Positions 35,717 to 45,143 of a stretch of 64,000 bases of DNA are shown one piece after another (the stretch's first letter is position 1; each line of letters opens with the position of its first letter). The position numbers were made by a program, and so were the translations under genes. The DNA is from Herbaspirillum sp. meg3 (GTDB taxonomy: Bacteria; Pseudomonadota; Gammaproteobacteria; Burkholderiales; Burkholderiaceae_D): the NCBI RefSeq assembly GCF_002257565.1, contig NZ_CP022736.1, forward strand, positions 5,146,001 to 5,210,000. Reading direction: 5' to 3'. The notes under the pieces are model-generated. The model was not told the origin of the DNA. It searched no databases and saw only the letters and a program-made list of their open reading frames with translations.

Positions 35717-36133
35717 TCAGACCACAGCGGGCAGACGCGGACGGTCTTTGCGAAACACGTTCTTTTCCAGAATCTTGCCGTTGCGAAAAGTAAACAGATC
35801 GACACCATCGGATTCCGAGCGCGTCCCGTCGGCGGCGGTGCCGGTGAACGTCCATTCAGACACCCCGCGCTCGCCGCTGACCCAATGGCGGCCGTTGCGC
35901 CATTGCGCATCCGGAAAATTGGTCCATGCCGCAGCAAAGGCTTTGCCGACGGCGGCATGGCCGACATGGCGCGTGCCGCACGCTTCCGGCCCGGCGGCGG
36001 TGAGGAAGACGCACTCCTCATGCATGAAACTCATCAGCGCCGGCAAGTCATGGCGGTTCCACGCGTCTGAAAACGCTTGCAGCAAGTCGACGCCGACGGC
36101 GCCGGAAGAAAGTGAAGATAAGGAATCTTGCAT
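35717..36133 (-). CDS. tauX: Taurine dehydrogenase, small subunit (SnoaL-like)
   Basis: A 138-residue protein of the NTF2/SnoaL-like fold. Family features are FSDAWNRHDLPALMSFMHEE, AAGPEACGTRHVGHAAVGKA and the WTFTGTAADGTR strand. The combination with a downstream FAD oxidoreductase fits TauX, the small subunit of taurine dehydrogenase. ATG 36133 has AGGAGC upstream. An inverted repeat lies about 80 bases upstream of the start. No tauD and no sulfoacetaldehyde acetyltransferase (xsc) gene is in this window. Confidence 0.8.
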   Translation of the reverse strand: MQDSLSSLSSGAVGVDLLQAFSDAWNRHDLPALMSFMHEECVFLTAAGPEACGTRHVGHAAVGKAFAAAWTNFPDAQWRNGRHWVSGERGVSEWTFTGTAADGTRSESDGVDLFTFRNGKILEKNVFRKDRPRLPAVV

Positions 36134-36474
36134 GAACAGCTCCTGAGCTGACTGAATTGAAAAAAGCGGACGCACTGCGCGTCAGGACGATGGAGACAGC
36201 CTAAAGGAGCGCTGGATCTATCCATAGAGCCAGGAACATGTTTTGATCAGGCCAGCAAATCGGAAGTACGCTGACGAAACGCTGGCAAAAAGCTGACTTG
36301 AGTGTGACGAAATTGTCATGCGTTCGTCATGTTGGCGTTGAGCGGCGAGGCGCACACTGTGCTTCACGATGGACGCAGCCCCCTTTCTAACGCTTTAACG
36401 CTTCAATGCTTCCTCTTTAGCCATGCTGTCTGCATGGCTGACTGCAGCCATCGTCTGATATTTGGAGAACTACC
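36134..36474. other. Intergenic region between tauX and the DUF4148 gene
   Basis: A 341-base gap between divergent genes without a convincing coding frame. It carries the tauX-side dyad at 36210-36233; the TTGGAGAAC site near 36462 is the ribosome site of the DUF4148 gene. I see no other structure. Confidence 0.5.
36210..36233 (-). promoter_or_regulatory. Inverted repeat upstream of tauX
   Basis: CTGGATCTAT-CC-ATAGAGCCAG (36212-36233) has ten-base arms with one mismatch. On the minus strand it includes GATAGATCCAGCG, nearly identical to a motif upstream of tauA. It lies about 80 bases before the tauX start, a natural place for an activator. Confidence 0.5.
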
Positions 36475-36750
36475 ATGCGTAAATTTCACCTCGCCCTCGC
36501 CGCCCTTACCTTGAGCACCGCTGCCAGCGCTTTTGCAGAAGCACCGTATCCGGTCGACAAGCCATTCACATCGACCGTTTCGCGTGCGCAGGTCAAACAG
36601 GATCTGATCCAGGCTGAACAACAGGGCCTCCTCTCGGAAGGCGACACCTATCCGGTCGTGTCGCAAGCGCCATCGTCGCTGAGCCGCAAGAACGTTCAAC
36701 AGCAATTGCAGACTGCGCAGCACGGCGACACGCTCTATTCAGGTGCCTGA
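36475..36750 (+). CDS. DUF4148 secreted protein
   Basis: A 91-residue exported protein of the DUF4148 family, common in Burkholderiales. Residues 1-22 form a signal peptide cleaved after SAFA. The mature chain has two short repeats with SRAQVKQDLIQAE and SRKNVQQQLQTAQ, and VDKPFTSTVS / GDTYPVVSQ in between. Function unknown; probably periplasmic. GGAG precedes the ATG. A strong bidirectional terminator lies about 100 bases after the stop. Confidence 0.87.
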   Translation: MRKFHLALAALTLSTAASAFAEAPYPVDKPFTSTVSRAQVKQDLIQAEQQGLLSEGDTYPVVSQAPSSLSRKNVQQQLQTAQHGDTLYSGA

Positions 36751-36849
36751 GCCCGCGGCAAGCGTGCCGCTGTATCGATAAGCATCTCAGCAAAATCGCA
36801 AGGGACATCCACGCCGGACGGGGGGAAGGCGTGACGTTCGTGCAGAATG

Positions 36850-36885
36850 AAAAAAGGCAGACCAACGAATTGGTCTGCCTTTTTT
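36850..36885. terminator. Bidirectional terminator
   Basis: AAAAAAGGCAGACCAA-CGAA-TTGGTCTGCCTTTTTT, a perfect ten-base stem flanked by A and T runs. It separates the DUF4148 gene from the convergent isocitrate dehydrogenase gene. Confidence 0.93.
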
Positions 36886-36970
36886 GTTTTGCGGATCTGC
36901 CGGCTTGCGCAGATCCGTTTTGCTCTTTACTTCAAGCGTTACTTCAACTGCCTGCCTGAACGTTGCCTGA

Positions 36971-39205
36971 TTACTTGACGCTGCTCAGTGCTGCATTGAA
37001 AGTCGCGCTAGGACGCATGACTTCGCTGACCTTCTTCGGGTCGGCCATGAAATAGCCGCCGATGTCGACCGGCTTGCCTTGCACTGCCTTGAGTTCTGCA
37101 GTGATCTTGGCTTCGTTCTCTGTCAGTGTCTTGGCCAGCGGCGCAAACTTGGCTGCCAGTTCGGCGTCGTCCTTTTGCGCTGCCAGTTCTTGCGCCCAGT
37201 ACATGGCCAGGTAGAAATGGCTGCCGCGATTGTCCAGCTCACCGGTCTTTGGCGATGGCGACTGGTTGTTATCCAGCAGTTTGCCGGTGGCGTCATCCAA
37301 CGCCTTGGCCAGAACCTGTGCCTTCTTGTTGCCGGTCTTGATGCCCATGTCTTCCAGCGACACGGCCAACGCCAGGAATTCACCGAGCGAGTCCCAGCGC
37401 AGATGGTTTTCTTCCACCAGTTGCTTGACGTGCTTCGGCGCCGAACCGCCTGCGCCTGTTTCGTACATGCCGCCACCAGCCATCAGCGGAACGATCGACA
37501 GCATCTTGGCGCTGGTGCCCAGTTCCATGATCGGGAACAGGTCGGTCAGGTAGTCGCGCAGGATGTTGCCGGTCACCGAGATGGTGTCCAGGCCGCGGAT
37601 GACGCGTTCCAGCGTGTAACGCATGGCGCGCACTTGCGACATGATCTGGATGTCCAGGCCCTTGGTGTCGTGATCCTTCAGGTAAGTCTCAACCTTCTTG
37701 ATCAGTTCTGCTTCGTGCGGACGGTACGGGTCGAGCCAGAATACTGCCGGCATGCCGGAGTTGCGTGCGCGGGTGACGGCCAGTTTGACCCAGTCGCGGA
37801 TCGGTTCGTCCTTGACCTGGCACATGCGCCAGATGTCGCCTTGCTCGACGTTTTGTGTCAGCAGCACTTCGCCTGTTGCCAGGTCGACGATGTTGGCAAC
37901 GCCGTCTTCAGCGATTTCAAATGTCTTGTCGTGCGAACCGTACTCTTCCGCCTTTTGCGCCATCAGACCGACGTTAGGCACGGTGCCCATGGTGGTCGGA
38001 TCGAAGTTGCCGTTGGTTTTGCAGAAGTTGATGACTTCCTGGTAGATACGGGCAAAGGTGCTTTCCGGGATCACTGCCTTGGTGTCTTGCGGCTTGCCGT
38101 TGGCATCCCACATCTTGCCGCCGATACGGATCATGGCCGGCATCGATGCATCGACGATCACGTCGTTCGGTGCGTGCAGGTTGGAAATACCCTTGGCCGA
38201 ATCAACCATCGCCAGCGATGGACGATGCTCGTGACAAGCGTGCAGGTCACGGATGATTTCTTCCTTCTTCGACGATGGCAGTGTTTCGATTTTTTCGTAC
38301 AGGTTGACCAGGCCGTTGTTGACGTTCACGCCCAGTTCGTCGAACAGCTTGCCGTGCTTGGCAAACGCTTCCTTGTAGAAGATCTTGACGGCGTGGCCGA
38401 ACACGATCGGGTGCGACACCTTCATCATGGTTGCCTTGACGTGCAGCGACAGCATGACGCCGGTCTTGCGCGCATCTTCGAATTGCTCTTCGTAGAAATC
38501 GCACAGCGCCTTCTTGCTCATGAACATGCTGTCGATGATTTCGCCGGCCTTCAGGGAAACCTTCGGTTTCAGGACGGTGACCTTGCCGCTCTTGCCGACC
38601 AGTTCCATCTTGACGTCGCGCGCGGCGCCGATGGTCATGGATTTTTCACCGTGGTAGAAGTCGCCATGCTTCATGTGGGCAACGTGCGAGCGCGATGCCA
38701 TGCTCCACTCGCCCATGCTGTGCGGGTGCTTGCGTGCGAAGCGCTTGATCGATGCCGGTGCGCGGCGATCGGAGTTGCCTTCACGCAGAACCGGGTTCAC
38801 GGCGCTGCCGAGCACTTTGGAGTAGCTCTTCAGGATTTCTTTTTCTTCGTCGGTCTTTGGATCTTCCGGCACATCAGGGATGGCATAACCACGCGATTGC
38901 AGTTCACGCACGGCGGCTTGCAACTGCGGCACCGAGGCGCTGATGTTCGGCAGCTTGATGATGTTGGCGCTTGGATCTTGCGTCAGCTTGCCCAGCGCGG
39001 CCAGATTGTCCGGGACACGCTGTTCAGGTGTCAGACGGTCCGGGAATTCGGCCAGAATACGCGTCGCCACCGAAATATCGCTTTCCACGACATCGACGCC
39101 CACCTGTGCGGTGAAGGTTCGGATGATCGGCAGGAGGGAGTACGTCGCCAGCAGCGGCGCCTCGTCAGTAAGCGTATAGATGATGGTGGATTTATCTGTG
39201 GTCAT
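36971..39205 (-). CDS. icd: Monomeric NADP-dependent isocitrate dehydrogenase
   Basis: A 744-residue isocitrate dehydrogenase of the monomeric type (IDH-II, about 740 residues, unrelated in length to the 420-residue dimeric enzyme). It oxidises isocitrate to 2-oxoglutarate with NADP in the TCA cycle. Signatures are [20 protein letters not shown] near residue 130, [40 protein letters not shown] text and [18 protein letters not shown] choose ATG 39205, which has AAGGA upstream; the frame runs to 39361. A 450-base gap lies upstream and a terminator downstream, so it stands alone. Confidence 0.95.
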   Translation of the reverse strand: MTTDKSTIIYTLTDEAPLLATYSLLPIIRTFTAQVGVDVVESDISVATRILAEFPDRLTPEQRVPDNLAALGKLTQDPSANIIKLPNISASVPQLQAAVRELQSRGYAIPDVPEDPKTDEEKEILKSYSKVLGSAVNPVLREGNSDRRAPASIKRFARKHPHSMGEWSMASRSHVAHMKHGDFYHGEKSMTIGAARDVKMELVGKSGKVTVLKPKVSLKAGEIIDSMFMSKKALCDFYEEQFEDARKTGVMLSLHVKATMMKVSHPIVFGHAVKIFYKEAFAKHGKLFDELGVNVNNGLVNLYEKIETLPSSKKEEIIRDLHACHEHRPSLAMVDSAKGISNLHAPNDVIVDASMPAMIRIGGKMWDANGKPQDTKAVIPESTFARIYQEVINFCKTNGNFDPTTMGTVPNVGLMAQKAEEYGSHDKTFEIAEDGVANIVDLATGEVLLTQNVEQGDIWRMCQVKDEPIRDWVKLAVTRARNSGMPAVFWLDPYRPHEAELIKKVETYLKDHDTKGLDIQIMSQVRAMRYTLERVIRGLDTISVTGNILRDYLTDLFPIMELGTSAKMLSIVPLMAGGGMYETGAGGSAPKHVKQLVEENHLRWDSLGEFLALAVSLEDMGIKTGNKKAQVLAKALDDATGKLLDNNQSPSPKTGELDNRGSHFYLAMYWAQELAAQKDDAELAAKFAPLAKTLTENEAKITAELKAVQGKPVDIGGYFMADPKKVSEVMRPSATFNAALSSVK

Positions 39206-39655
39206 GATGACGTCCTTGCTGTTGATGTGTCGGTATGCTTCTCTGTTGTTTATCCAGTGCAGCCCATAAAGCTGCTGACAAAACCCCGCCGGCGGCGTTT
39301 TGTCAGCAGCTTTGATTGCCAAGGCCTGATTGTATTGGCGCTTCCTGTCGCCAATCTTCATTGCGCGCTGAAACAGTCTGAGGAGAGAGTTTCAAAGAAG
39401 AAATGTTGCCATATGAGAAAGTTTATTCCGCAAAACTGCGAGTTTTGGGGCTTTCTTCCCGGCGCACAACGCAAAATCAGCCAGTAGTTTACATCGAAGC
39501 AGCCCTGAATGCCTTGCGAATTGGATTTTTGGGGTTGAGGAAGCCGTTGCCGAAAAGCGGCCGGGTCGGCGACTTTGGCAGGATTGATGAAAAAATGGCA
39601 ATTTTGCCGTACTGACAAGGTCGGCGAACGCCACCTCTTACGCGTACTCCTGCAC
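39206..39655. other. Intergenic region upstream of icd
   Basis: A 450-base gap between the AraC gene and icd, both on the minus strand. Short frames within it have no family features and I do not call them. A small dyad CAAAACT-GCG-AGTTTTG lies at 39431-39447, about 230 bases before icd. The icd promoter must be here, but I cannot place it with confidence. Confidence 0.45.
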
Positions 39656-40729
39656 TCAGTTCCTGAGCAGATCCACGCCCAGCGCCCGGAAATCCTGCGG
39701 CGCCATGCCGTAAGCCCGGCGAAATGCCCGCGTAAAGTCGGACGGACTGCCGAATGACCAACCGTAGGCGATTTCCATGATGCTGACATGCGGCGCGGTG
39801 GCCAGCTCTTCTGCCGCTTCGCGCAGTCGGCGGTTGCGGATGTAGGTGCCGATCCCGCCTTCATGCTCGAACATCCGGTACAAGGTCGGCCGCGGAATCG
39901 GGAAAGTCCGCAGGATCGCTTCCGTCGTCAGGTCGCCGTCGCGCAGGTTGACCTCGATGAACTCGCGGATCTGGTTGCGAGTCGCCGTCTGCACCGCGGC
40001 ATGAGGGCCTGTGCTGCGCCGCGTTTGCTTCTTGAACGCGGCCAGGATCAGCCCCGCGCACACGCGAATGGATTCTTCCGCCTGCTCCTGCGACATCGTC
40101 GGCAAGGCGGCACACAGGCTGGTCACACGGTCAAGGATGAGTCGCGTCAGCGGTGTCGTATACCCGACGACCTGGCCGTGCAATGATTCGGCATCGGGGA
40201 TTTCTTGCTCCACCAGCGCACGCGGCAGAAAAAACGCCAGCACGCGCGAATAGGTCGGCCGCACCATGTGCATGGGCTGCCCCATGTCGAGCGCAAGAAT
40301 GCCCGGCACGAACTGTGTCGACTTCCTTTCCTTCACGGTGCCGATGGCGGTTTCCATGATGCCTTCCACGGCAACGTGGAAGACGTAATCACGCACGCTG
40401 TCGCGCGAGATACGGGCATTGGTGCGGGCCTGCGACAAGGCGTCGGTGCGGCTGTCGAGGTAAATCATGTCGCTCAGGACATAGGTATCGATCTCGCCCC
40501 TGAAACCGAACTCGCGCTGGACGCGCGACACGGGGAAATCGAGAATGCGGCCGACATAGTCTCCCCAGGCCGGCGCCTGCAAGCTGCGGATTTCGCCGGC
40601 CACGGTGAAATGCTGATGAATGACGCGCGGCATCGACGCCTGCAGTCCGGCATCGGGCAGAGGAAACGCGTAGCGCTGCTGCTGGTTGGCGATGAGCCGG
40701 CTCACGGCGGCGGAATAGCCTCTGCTCAT
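39656..40729 (-). CDS. AraC-family transcriptional regulator
   Basis: A 357-residue regulator with an N-terminal cupin-like sensor domain (AraC_binding_2 type, about residues 20-210) and a C-terminal double helix-turn-helix at about 255-355 (FPIPRPTLYRMFEHEGGIGT and IAYGWSFGSPSDFTRAFRRA). ATG 40729 is preferred because the upstream part of the frame has odd composition. No neighbouring operon is an obvious target. Its DNA-binding domain is clearly related to the solitary domain encoded at 54890-55291. Confidence 0.88.
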   Translation of the reverse strand: MSRGYSAAVSRLIANQQQRYAFPLPDAGLQASMPRVIHQHFTVAGEIRSLQAPAWGDYVGRILDFPVSRVQREFGFRGEIDTYVLSDMIYLDSRTDALSQARTNARISRDSVRDYVFHVAVEGIMETAIGTVKERKSTQFVPGILALDMGQPMHMVRPTYSRVLAFFLPRALVEQEIPDAESLHGQVVGYTTPLTRLILDRVTSLCAALPTMSQEQAEESIRVCAGLILAAFKKQTRRSTGPHAAVQTATRNQIREFIEVNLRDGDLTTEAILRTFPIPRPTLYRMFEHEGGIGTYIRNRRLREAAEELATAPHVSIMEIAYGWSFGSPSDFTRAFRRAYGMAPQDFRALGVDLLRN

Positions 40730-40967
40730 GATCTGCAGATATCCAGATGAAACACGTCGGCAGCCATGGTCGTTGCAGATTGCATGATGTCCTGAATGAA
40801 TTGCCGGCGACGCCGGCATCAGCAAAATTTAATGCCGCAAAGAAACTATAAAAAAGAACCGCGAGAGATGTGATAACGCCGCTTTAGTGTAACAAGCCAG
40901 CCGACGGCAGAAAGCCGGAAAAAGGGATGTTTTCCACGGGCAATTCACGGAGGTATGTACTCCCCGC

Positions 40968-41852
40968 TCAGATGCGCAGATGCTGGCTCATGTGATCGAT
41001 GAATACGCGCAGCTTGGGCGAGGCATACCGGCTGGCCGGCCACAGCATCCAGAAGGTTACGGTGCGGTCGAGATAGTCGTCCAATACCGTCTGCAGCAAC
41101 CCTTGATCCAGCGCATCGCGCACCAGGAAGGCCGGGAGGAAGGCGATACCGCGTCCCTGCAACACCGAATACGCCAGCGGCTCGATGGTGTTGACGGTGA
41201 TGGTTTCCGGCAGCACCAGCTCGGGATCGGTCTCTTCGCGACGCAGGGGCCAGCGCTCCAGCTTGCCGGTCGCGGGAAAGCGATGCTGCAGGCAGGCGTG
41301 CCTGGTCAATTCGCTTGGATGCGTCGGTGTTCCGTGCTGTTTGAGATAGCCGGGAGAAGCCACCAGCACGTGCGGACAAGCACCCAGCCGGCGCGCCACC
41401 AGGCGCGAATCGGTCTGCTCGCCGGTGCGGATCACGATGTCGAAACCCTCTTCCACCACATCCACCATGCGATCCGACATGTCGATGTCGAGATCGATGT
41501 CGGGATAGCGCGCCATGAAACTGTCGAAGATCGGCATCAGCAGATTGACCAGCTGCGGCGCCCCCACGCGCAAACGCCCGCGCGGACGGCCGGCGGCATC
41601 CGACAACTCGGCCTCGGCCGCATCAACTTCGCTGAGGATGCGGCGGCAGCGTTCGAGAAACAGCGCTCCCTCAGCCGTCAGCGTGATGCTGCGTGTGCTG
41701 CGATGAAACAAGCGCACGCGCAGCCGCTCCTCCATGCGCGCAATGCTCTTGCCGACCGCCGACGACGACACGCCGAGGATGCGGCCTGTTTCGGTAAAGC
41801 TGCGCGTCTCCGCGACCTGCACAAACATTGAAATGCCGTTGAGGCTGTCCAT
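40968..41852 (-). CDS. LysR-family regulator
   Basis: A 294-residue LysR regulator of the CrgA/DmlR type: winged helix at about residues 3-60 (SFTETGRILGVSSSAVGKSI), then an effector domain with LDIDMSDRMVDVVEEGFDIV. I start at ATG 41852; the frame runs to 41906. It is divergent from the Old Yellow Enzyme gene 209 bases away, which it probably regulates together with the aldo/keto reductase. Confidence 0.88.
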   Translation of the reverse strand: MDSLNGISMFVQVAETRSFTETGRILGVSSSAVGKSIARMEERLRVRLFHRSTRSITLTAEGALFLERCRRILSEVDAAEAELSDAAGRPRGRLRVGAPQLVNLLMPIFDSFMARYPDIDLDIDMSDRMVDVVEEGFDIVIRTGEQTDSRLVARRLGACPHVLVASPGYLKQHGTPTHPSELTRHACLQHRFPATGKLERWPLRREETDPELVLPETITVNTIEPLAYSVLQGRGIAFLPAFLVRDALDQGLLQTVLDDYLDRTVTFWMLWPASRYASPKLRVFIDHMSQHLRI

Positions 41853-42061
41853 GATCGGGTTCCAAGGTAAAGAGTCCTGTTGTGGGATTTGCCGTGAGGA
41901 AATCAAGCGGACGATTCAAGAACTATTGTCCGATATGTTGAGAAATCAGGGCTATTTTTCTTAAGTGGTCGAGCGCCTATATTGCCTGCACCGCATTTGC
42001 ATTTGAATCCTGCACTGCGTCTTGCAGACAACAACCTATCGAACTTAACCGTGAGTAAACC

Positions 42062-43198
42062 ATGTCCCCATTCTCGAAACTCCATACCGCCGTCAACGTC
42101 GGCCCTTACGAAATCTCCCACCGCGTGGTGCTCGCGCCGCTGACCCGCATGCGCGCCGAATCCGGCGCGATTCCCGGCCCGCTGATGGCCGCGTACTACG
42201 CACAACGCACCTCGCAGGGCGGCCTGCTGATCGGCGAAGCCACCATCGCCGCCGCCAACGGCAACGGCTACCTCGGTGCGCCCGGCCTGTATAACGACAG
42301 CCAGATCGCCGGCTGGAAGCTGGTCACCGACGCCGTCCACGCCAAGGGCGGCCGCATCTTCTTGCAGCTGTACCATGCAGGACGCCAATCCAACAGCCAG
42401 CTGCAACCCGGCGGCGGCCAGCCGGTCGCGCCCTCGGCGGTGGAACACGGCGGCGTCGCCTACACCGAAGCCGGCTGGGTTCCCAACACACCGGCGCGCG
42501 CACTGACGATTGCAGAAATCAGCGACCTCGTCGAGAGCTTTCGCACAGCCGCCGAACGCGGCGTGCAAGCCGGCTTTGACGGCGTGGAAATCCACGGCGC
42601 CAACGGCTACCTGTTCGACCAGTTTCTGCAAGACGGCAGCAACAAGCGTACCGACATCTATGGCGGCTCGTTTGAAAACCGCAGCCGCTTTCTGCTCGAC
42701 GTCACGCGCGCATTGATCTCGGTCTGGGGCAGCAAACGCGTCGCCGTGCGCCTCGGCCCGAGTGGCACCTGGGGCGACATGTCCGACAGCAATCCGCAAG
42801 CCTTGTTTGCTTACGTGGCGCAGCAACTCTGCGCGCTCGACCTGGCCTACCTGCACTTGATCGAACCGCGCGTGCTCGGCAATGTCGACGACGACAGCAA
42901 AGACCCGGCACCGGTCGCGGCGCAGCTCATGCGCAAACATTACAAAGGCCTCATCATTGCGGCAGGCGGCTTCAAGGGCGATACGGCGGAAGCGATCCTG
43001 CAAGCGGGCGACGCCGATCTGGTTGCTTTCGGCCGCGACTTCATCGCCAATCCTGACCTGCCGGAGCGCCTGCGCAACGGCTGGGCCTTAAACCCGTATG
43101 ATCGTCCTACTTTCTTCGGCGGCACCGAGGTCGGCTATACCGATTATCCCTTCCACGTGAGCCACGAAGTCAACGCAGACGCGGCACTAGCGGCATAA
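42062..43198 (+). CDS. Old Yellow Enzyme-family alkene reductase
   Basis: A 378-residue FMN-binding beta/alpha-barrel protein of the OYE/NemA family. It keeps VVLAPLTRMRAE at the N-terminus, the QLYHAGRQS segment, and the substrate-binding HGANGYLFDQFLQDGSN with His/Asn pair; GGSFENRSRF and AFGRDFIANPDL follow. These enzymes reduce activated C=C bonds, nitro compounds or N-ethylmaleimide with NAD(P)H. It is divergent from a LysR gene and 63 bases before the aldo/keto reductase gene, with which it probably forms a reductive-stress or detoxification unit. Confidence 0.92.
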   Translation: MSPFSKLHTAVNVGPYEISHRVVLAPLTRMRAESGAIPGPLMAAYYAQRTSQGGLLIGEATIAAANGNGYLGAPGLYNDSQIAGWKLVTDAVHAKGGRIFLQLYHAGRQSNSQLQPGGGQPVAPSAVEHGGVAYTEAGWVPNTPARALTIAEISDLVESFRTAAERGVQAGFDGVEIHGANGYLFDQFLQDGSNKRTDIYGGSFENRSRFLLDVTRALISVWGSKRVAVRLGPSGTWGDMSDSNPQALFAYVAQQLCALDLAYLHLIEPRVLGNVDDDSKDPAPVAAQLMRKHYKGLIIAAGGFKGDTAEAILQAGDADLVAFGRDFIANPDLPERLRNGWALNPYDRPTFFGGTEVGYTDYPFHVSHEVNADAALAA

Positions 43199-43261
43199 GT
43201 TGGGCAATGCAGCTGGCGAACGCACGCATAGCTGCTCTTTTTATTTTTCGGAGAATCTGAC

Positions 43262-44119
43262 ATGGCAGACGGCAACAACACTTTTCTGATCGACGGCACG
43301 ACGCCGGTACAACGCCTCGGTTTCGGCGCCATGCGCATCACCGGCCCCGGCATCTGGGGCGAACCGGAAGACCGCGCCGAAGCGATCCGCACGCTGCGCC
43401 GTCTGCCGGATCTGGGTGTCAATTTCATCGACACCGCCGACTCCTACGGCCCCAACGTTTCCGAAGAACTGATCCGCACGGCGCTGCATCCCTACGGCGG
43501 CATTCTGGTCGCGACCAAGGCCGGACTGGTGCGCACCGGCCCCGACCATTGGGTGCCGCTGGGCCGTCCCGAATACCTGATCCAGCAGGCGCACACCAGC
43601 CTGCGCAGGCTCGGTGTGGAGCAGATCGGCCTGTGGCAGTTGCATCGCATTGATCCACGCGTACCGGCGGACGAACAGTTCGGCACGGTGCGCCAACTGA
43701 TCGACGACGGCGTGATCCGTCATGCGGGCCTGAGCGAAGTCAGCGTGGCCGATATTGAAGCGGCATCGCGCCATTTCAAAGTCGCGACCGTGCAAAACTG
43801 CTACAACCTCGCCGACCGCGCCAGCGAAGACGTCCTCGACTACTGCACGCAACACGGCATCGGCTTCATCCCCTGGTATCCCCTCGCGGGCGGCGACTTG
43901 CTGCAAGGCGCCTTGTCGTCGACGCTGGCGAAAGTCGCGGCACGCCACGAAGCGACGGTAGCGCAGATCGCGCTGGCCTGGCTGCTCAAGCGCAGCCCGG
44001 TAATGTTGCCGATTCCCGGCACCTCGAAAGTCAAACATCTGGAACAGAACGTCGCCGCTGCGCGCATCTGCCTGACCGAGCAAGAGTTCGCAGAACTCGA
44101 CGCCTCCGGCCGGACGTAG
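43262..44119 (+). CDS. Aldo/keto reductase
   Basis: A 285-residue barrel oxidoreductase. The catalytic tetrad is visible as Asp and Tyr in [10 protein letters not shown], Lys in VATKAG and His in [25 protein letters not shown] near the C-terminus binds NADP(H). It resembles the YdbC/pyridoxal-reductase-like group. GGAG lies before the ATG. It follows the OYE gene on the same strand and is convergent with the D-2-hydroxyacid dehydrogenase gene. Confidence 0.9.
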   Translation: MADGNNTFLIDGTTPVQRLGFGAMRITGPGIWGEPEDRAEAIRTLRRLPDLGVNFIDTADSYGPNVSEELIRTALHPYGGILVATKAGLVRTGPDHWVPLGRPEYLIQQAHTSLRRLGVEQIGLWQLHRIDPRVPADEQFGTVRQLIDDGVIRHAGLSEVSVADIEAASRHFKVATVQNCYNLADRASEDVLDYCTQHGIGFIPWYPLAGGDLLQGALSSTLAKVAARHEATVAQIALAWLLKRSPVMLPIPGTSKVKHLEQNVAAARICLTEQEFAELDASGRT

Positions 44120-44195
44120 GTCAGTGCACTGGCATTGACGCTCGCAGTGAATAATGTGTCTGCGCGGTACGCCAAACCTGCCTTGGCTTAGTGGC

Positions 44196-45122
44196 TTAAT
44201 AACCGCTGCTGCGATCCACCAGATTGCGCAGCGGTTCGCCGTGTTGCAGGCGACGAATGTTTTCTTCGATCTGATCGAGCACGCTGTCGTAGCTGGCAGC
44301 GGCTGCGATGTGCGGCGTGACGATAACGTTGGGCATGGACCAGAACGGGCTGTCCACCGACAGAGGTTCTTTTTCAAATACGTCGAGAATGGCGCCACGC
44401 AGATGACCATTCTCCAGCATGGCTTGTACCTCGGCCGATACCAGATGGCCGCCGCGACCAACGTGGATCAGGGCCGCACCCTCAGGCAATGCCGACAGCG
44501 TGGCGCGATTGAGGATGCCTTGCGTTTGCGCCGTCAGCGGCAGCAAGCAGACGAGGATATCGGTGCCGCCGAGGAAATCATCAAATTGATTTTCGCCGTA
44601 AAAACTCTCCATGCCCTCCACCGTCTTTTCCTGACGCGACCAGCCGCGCACCTTGAATCCCGTCCGCAGCAATTCACCGGCAACATGTGCGCCGAGTTGC
44701 CCCACGCCCATGATGCCGACCGTGCGGGATGACGCCGCAGCAGGCGCGGTGCGATGCCAGATCTTGTTGCGCTGATTGGCGAGGGCGCGATCCAGATCGC
44801 GGTGGTAATACAGCACGCCCCAGGTGATGAATTCCGTCATGGCGACGGTGAGGTCAGGCGCGACCACACGGCACAAAGGAAGCGCCGGCAAGTATGGGTC
44901 ACACAGGATATTGTCGACACCGGCTGCGATTGCGTGAATCAGGCGCAGCCGCGGATACGTCGCCAGTGCACCGGGTGGCGGCGACCAGCAAACGGCGACT
45001 TCAGCCTCTTCTGCACCGGCATCACCGGGTAACAAAACCTCGATGTCGCCGGTACGTTCGCGTGCCAGCACCGCAATTTTGGGGACGTCGGAACTGACGC
45101 CGAGAAAGACAACCTTGGTCAT
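44196..45122 (-). CDS. D-2-hydroxyacid dehydrogenase (GhrA-like)
   Basis: A 308-residue NAD(P)-dependent 2-hydroxyacid dehydrogenase. The nucleotide motif GIMGVGQLGAHVAGELL is in the middle, the catalytic Arg in LIHVGRGGHL, Glu in LDVFEKEPL, and His in VTPHIAAAASY. It resembles glyoxylate/hydroxypyruvate reductase A. It is the last gene of a seven-gene operon, 21 bases after the class II aldolase gene. The substrate is probably a 2-oxo or 2-hydroxy acid produced by that pathway. Confidence 0.9.
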   Translation of the reverse strand: MTKVVFLGVSSDVPKIAVLARERTGDIEVLLPGDAGAEEAEVAVCWSPPPGALATYPRLRLIHAIAAGVDNILCDPYLPALPLCRVVAPDLTVAMTEFITWGVLYYHRDLDRALANQRNKIWHRTAPAAASSRTVGIMGVGQLGAHVAGELLRTGFKVRGWSRQEKTVEGMESFYGENQFDDFLGGTDILVCLLPLTAQTQGILNRATLSALPEGAALIHVGRGGHLVSAEVQAMLENGHLRGAILDVFEKEPLSVDSPFWSMPNVIVTPHIAAAASYDSVLDQIEENIRRLQHGEPLRNLVDRSSGY

Positions 45123-45143
45123 AGGAGGAGATTCAGCGGAAAC

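Noticed and set aside
29404..36474. Taurine dioxygenase (tauD) or sulfoacetaldehyde acetyltransferase (xsc)
   Set aside because: No coding region with their motifs occurs in or near the taurine locus in this window.
37079..39487. A very long open frame on the plus strand opposite icd
   Set aside because: It is antisense to the monomeric isocitrate dehydrogenase gene, has no family features and is rich in His, Gln and Arg, as expected for a shadow in GC-rich DNA.
39206..39655. Short frames upstream of icd as small genes
   Set aside because: They overlap one another in several frames, lack ribosome sites and show no family features.
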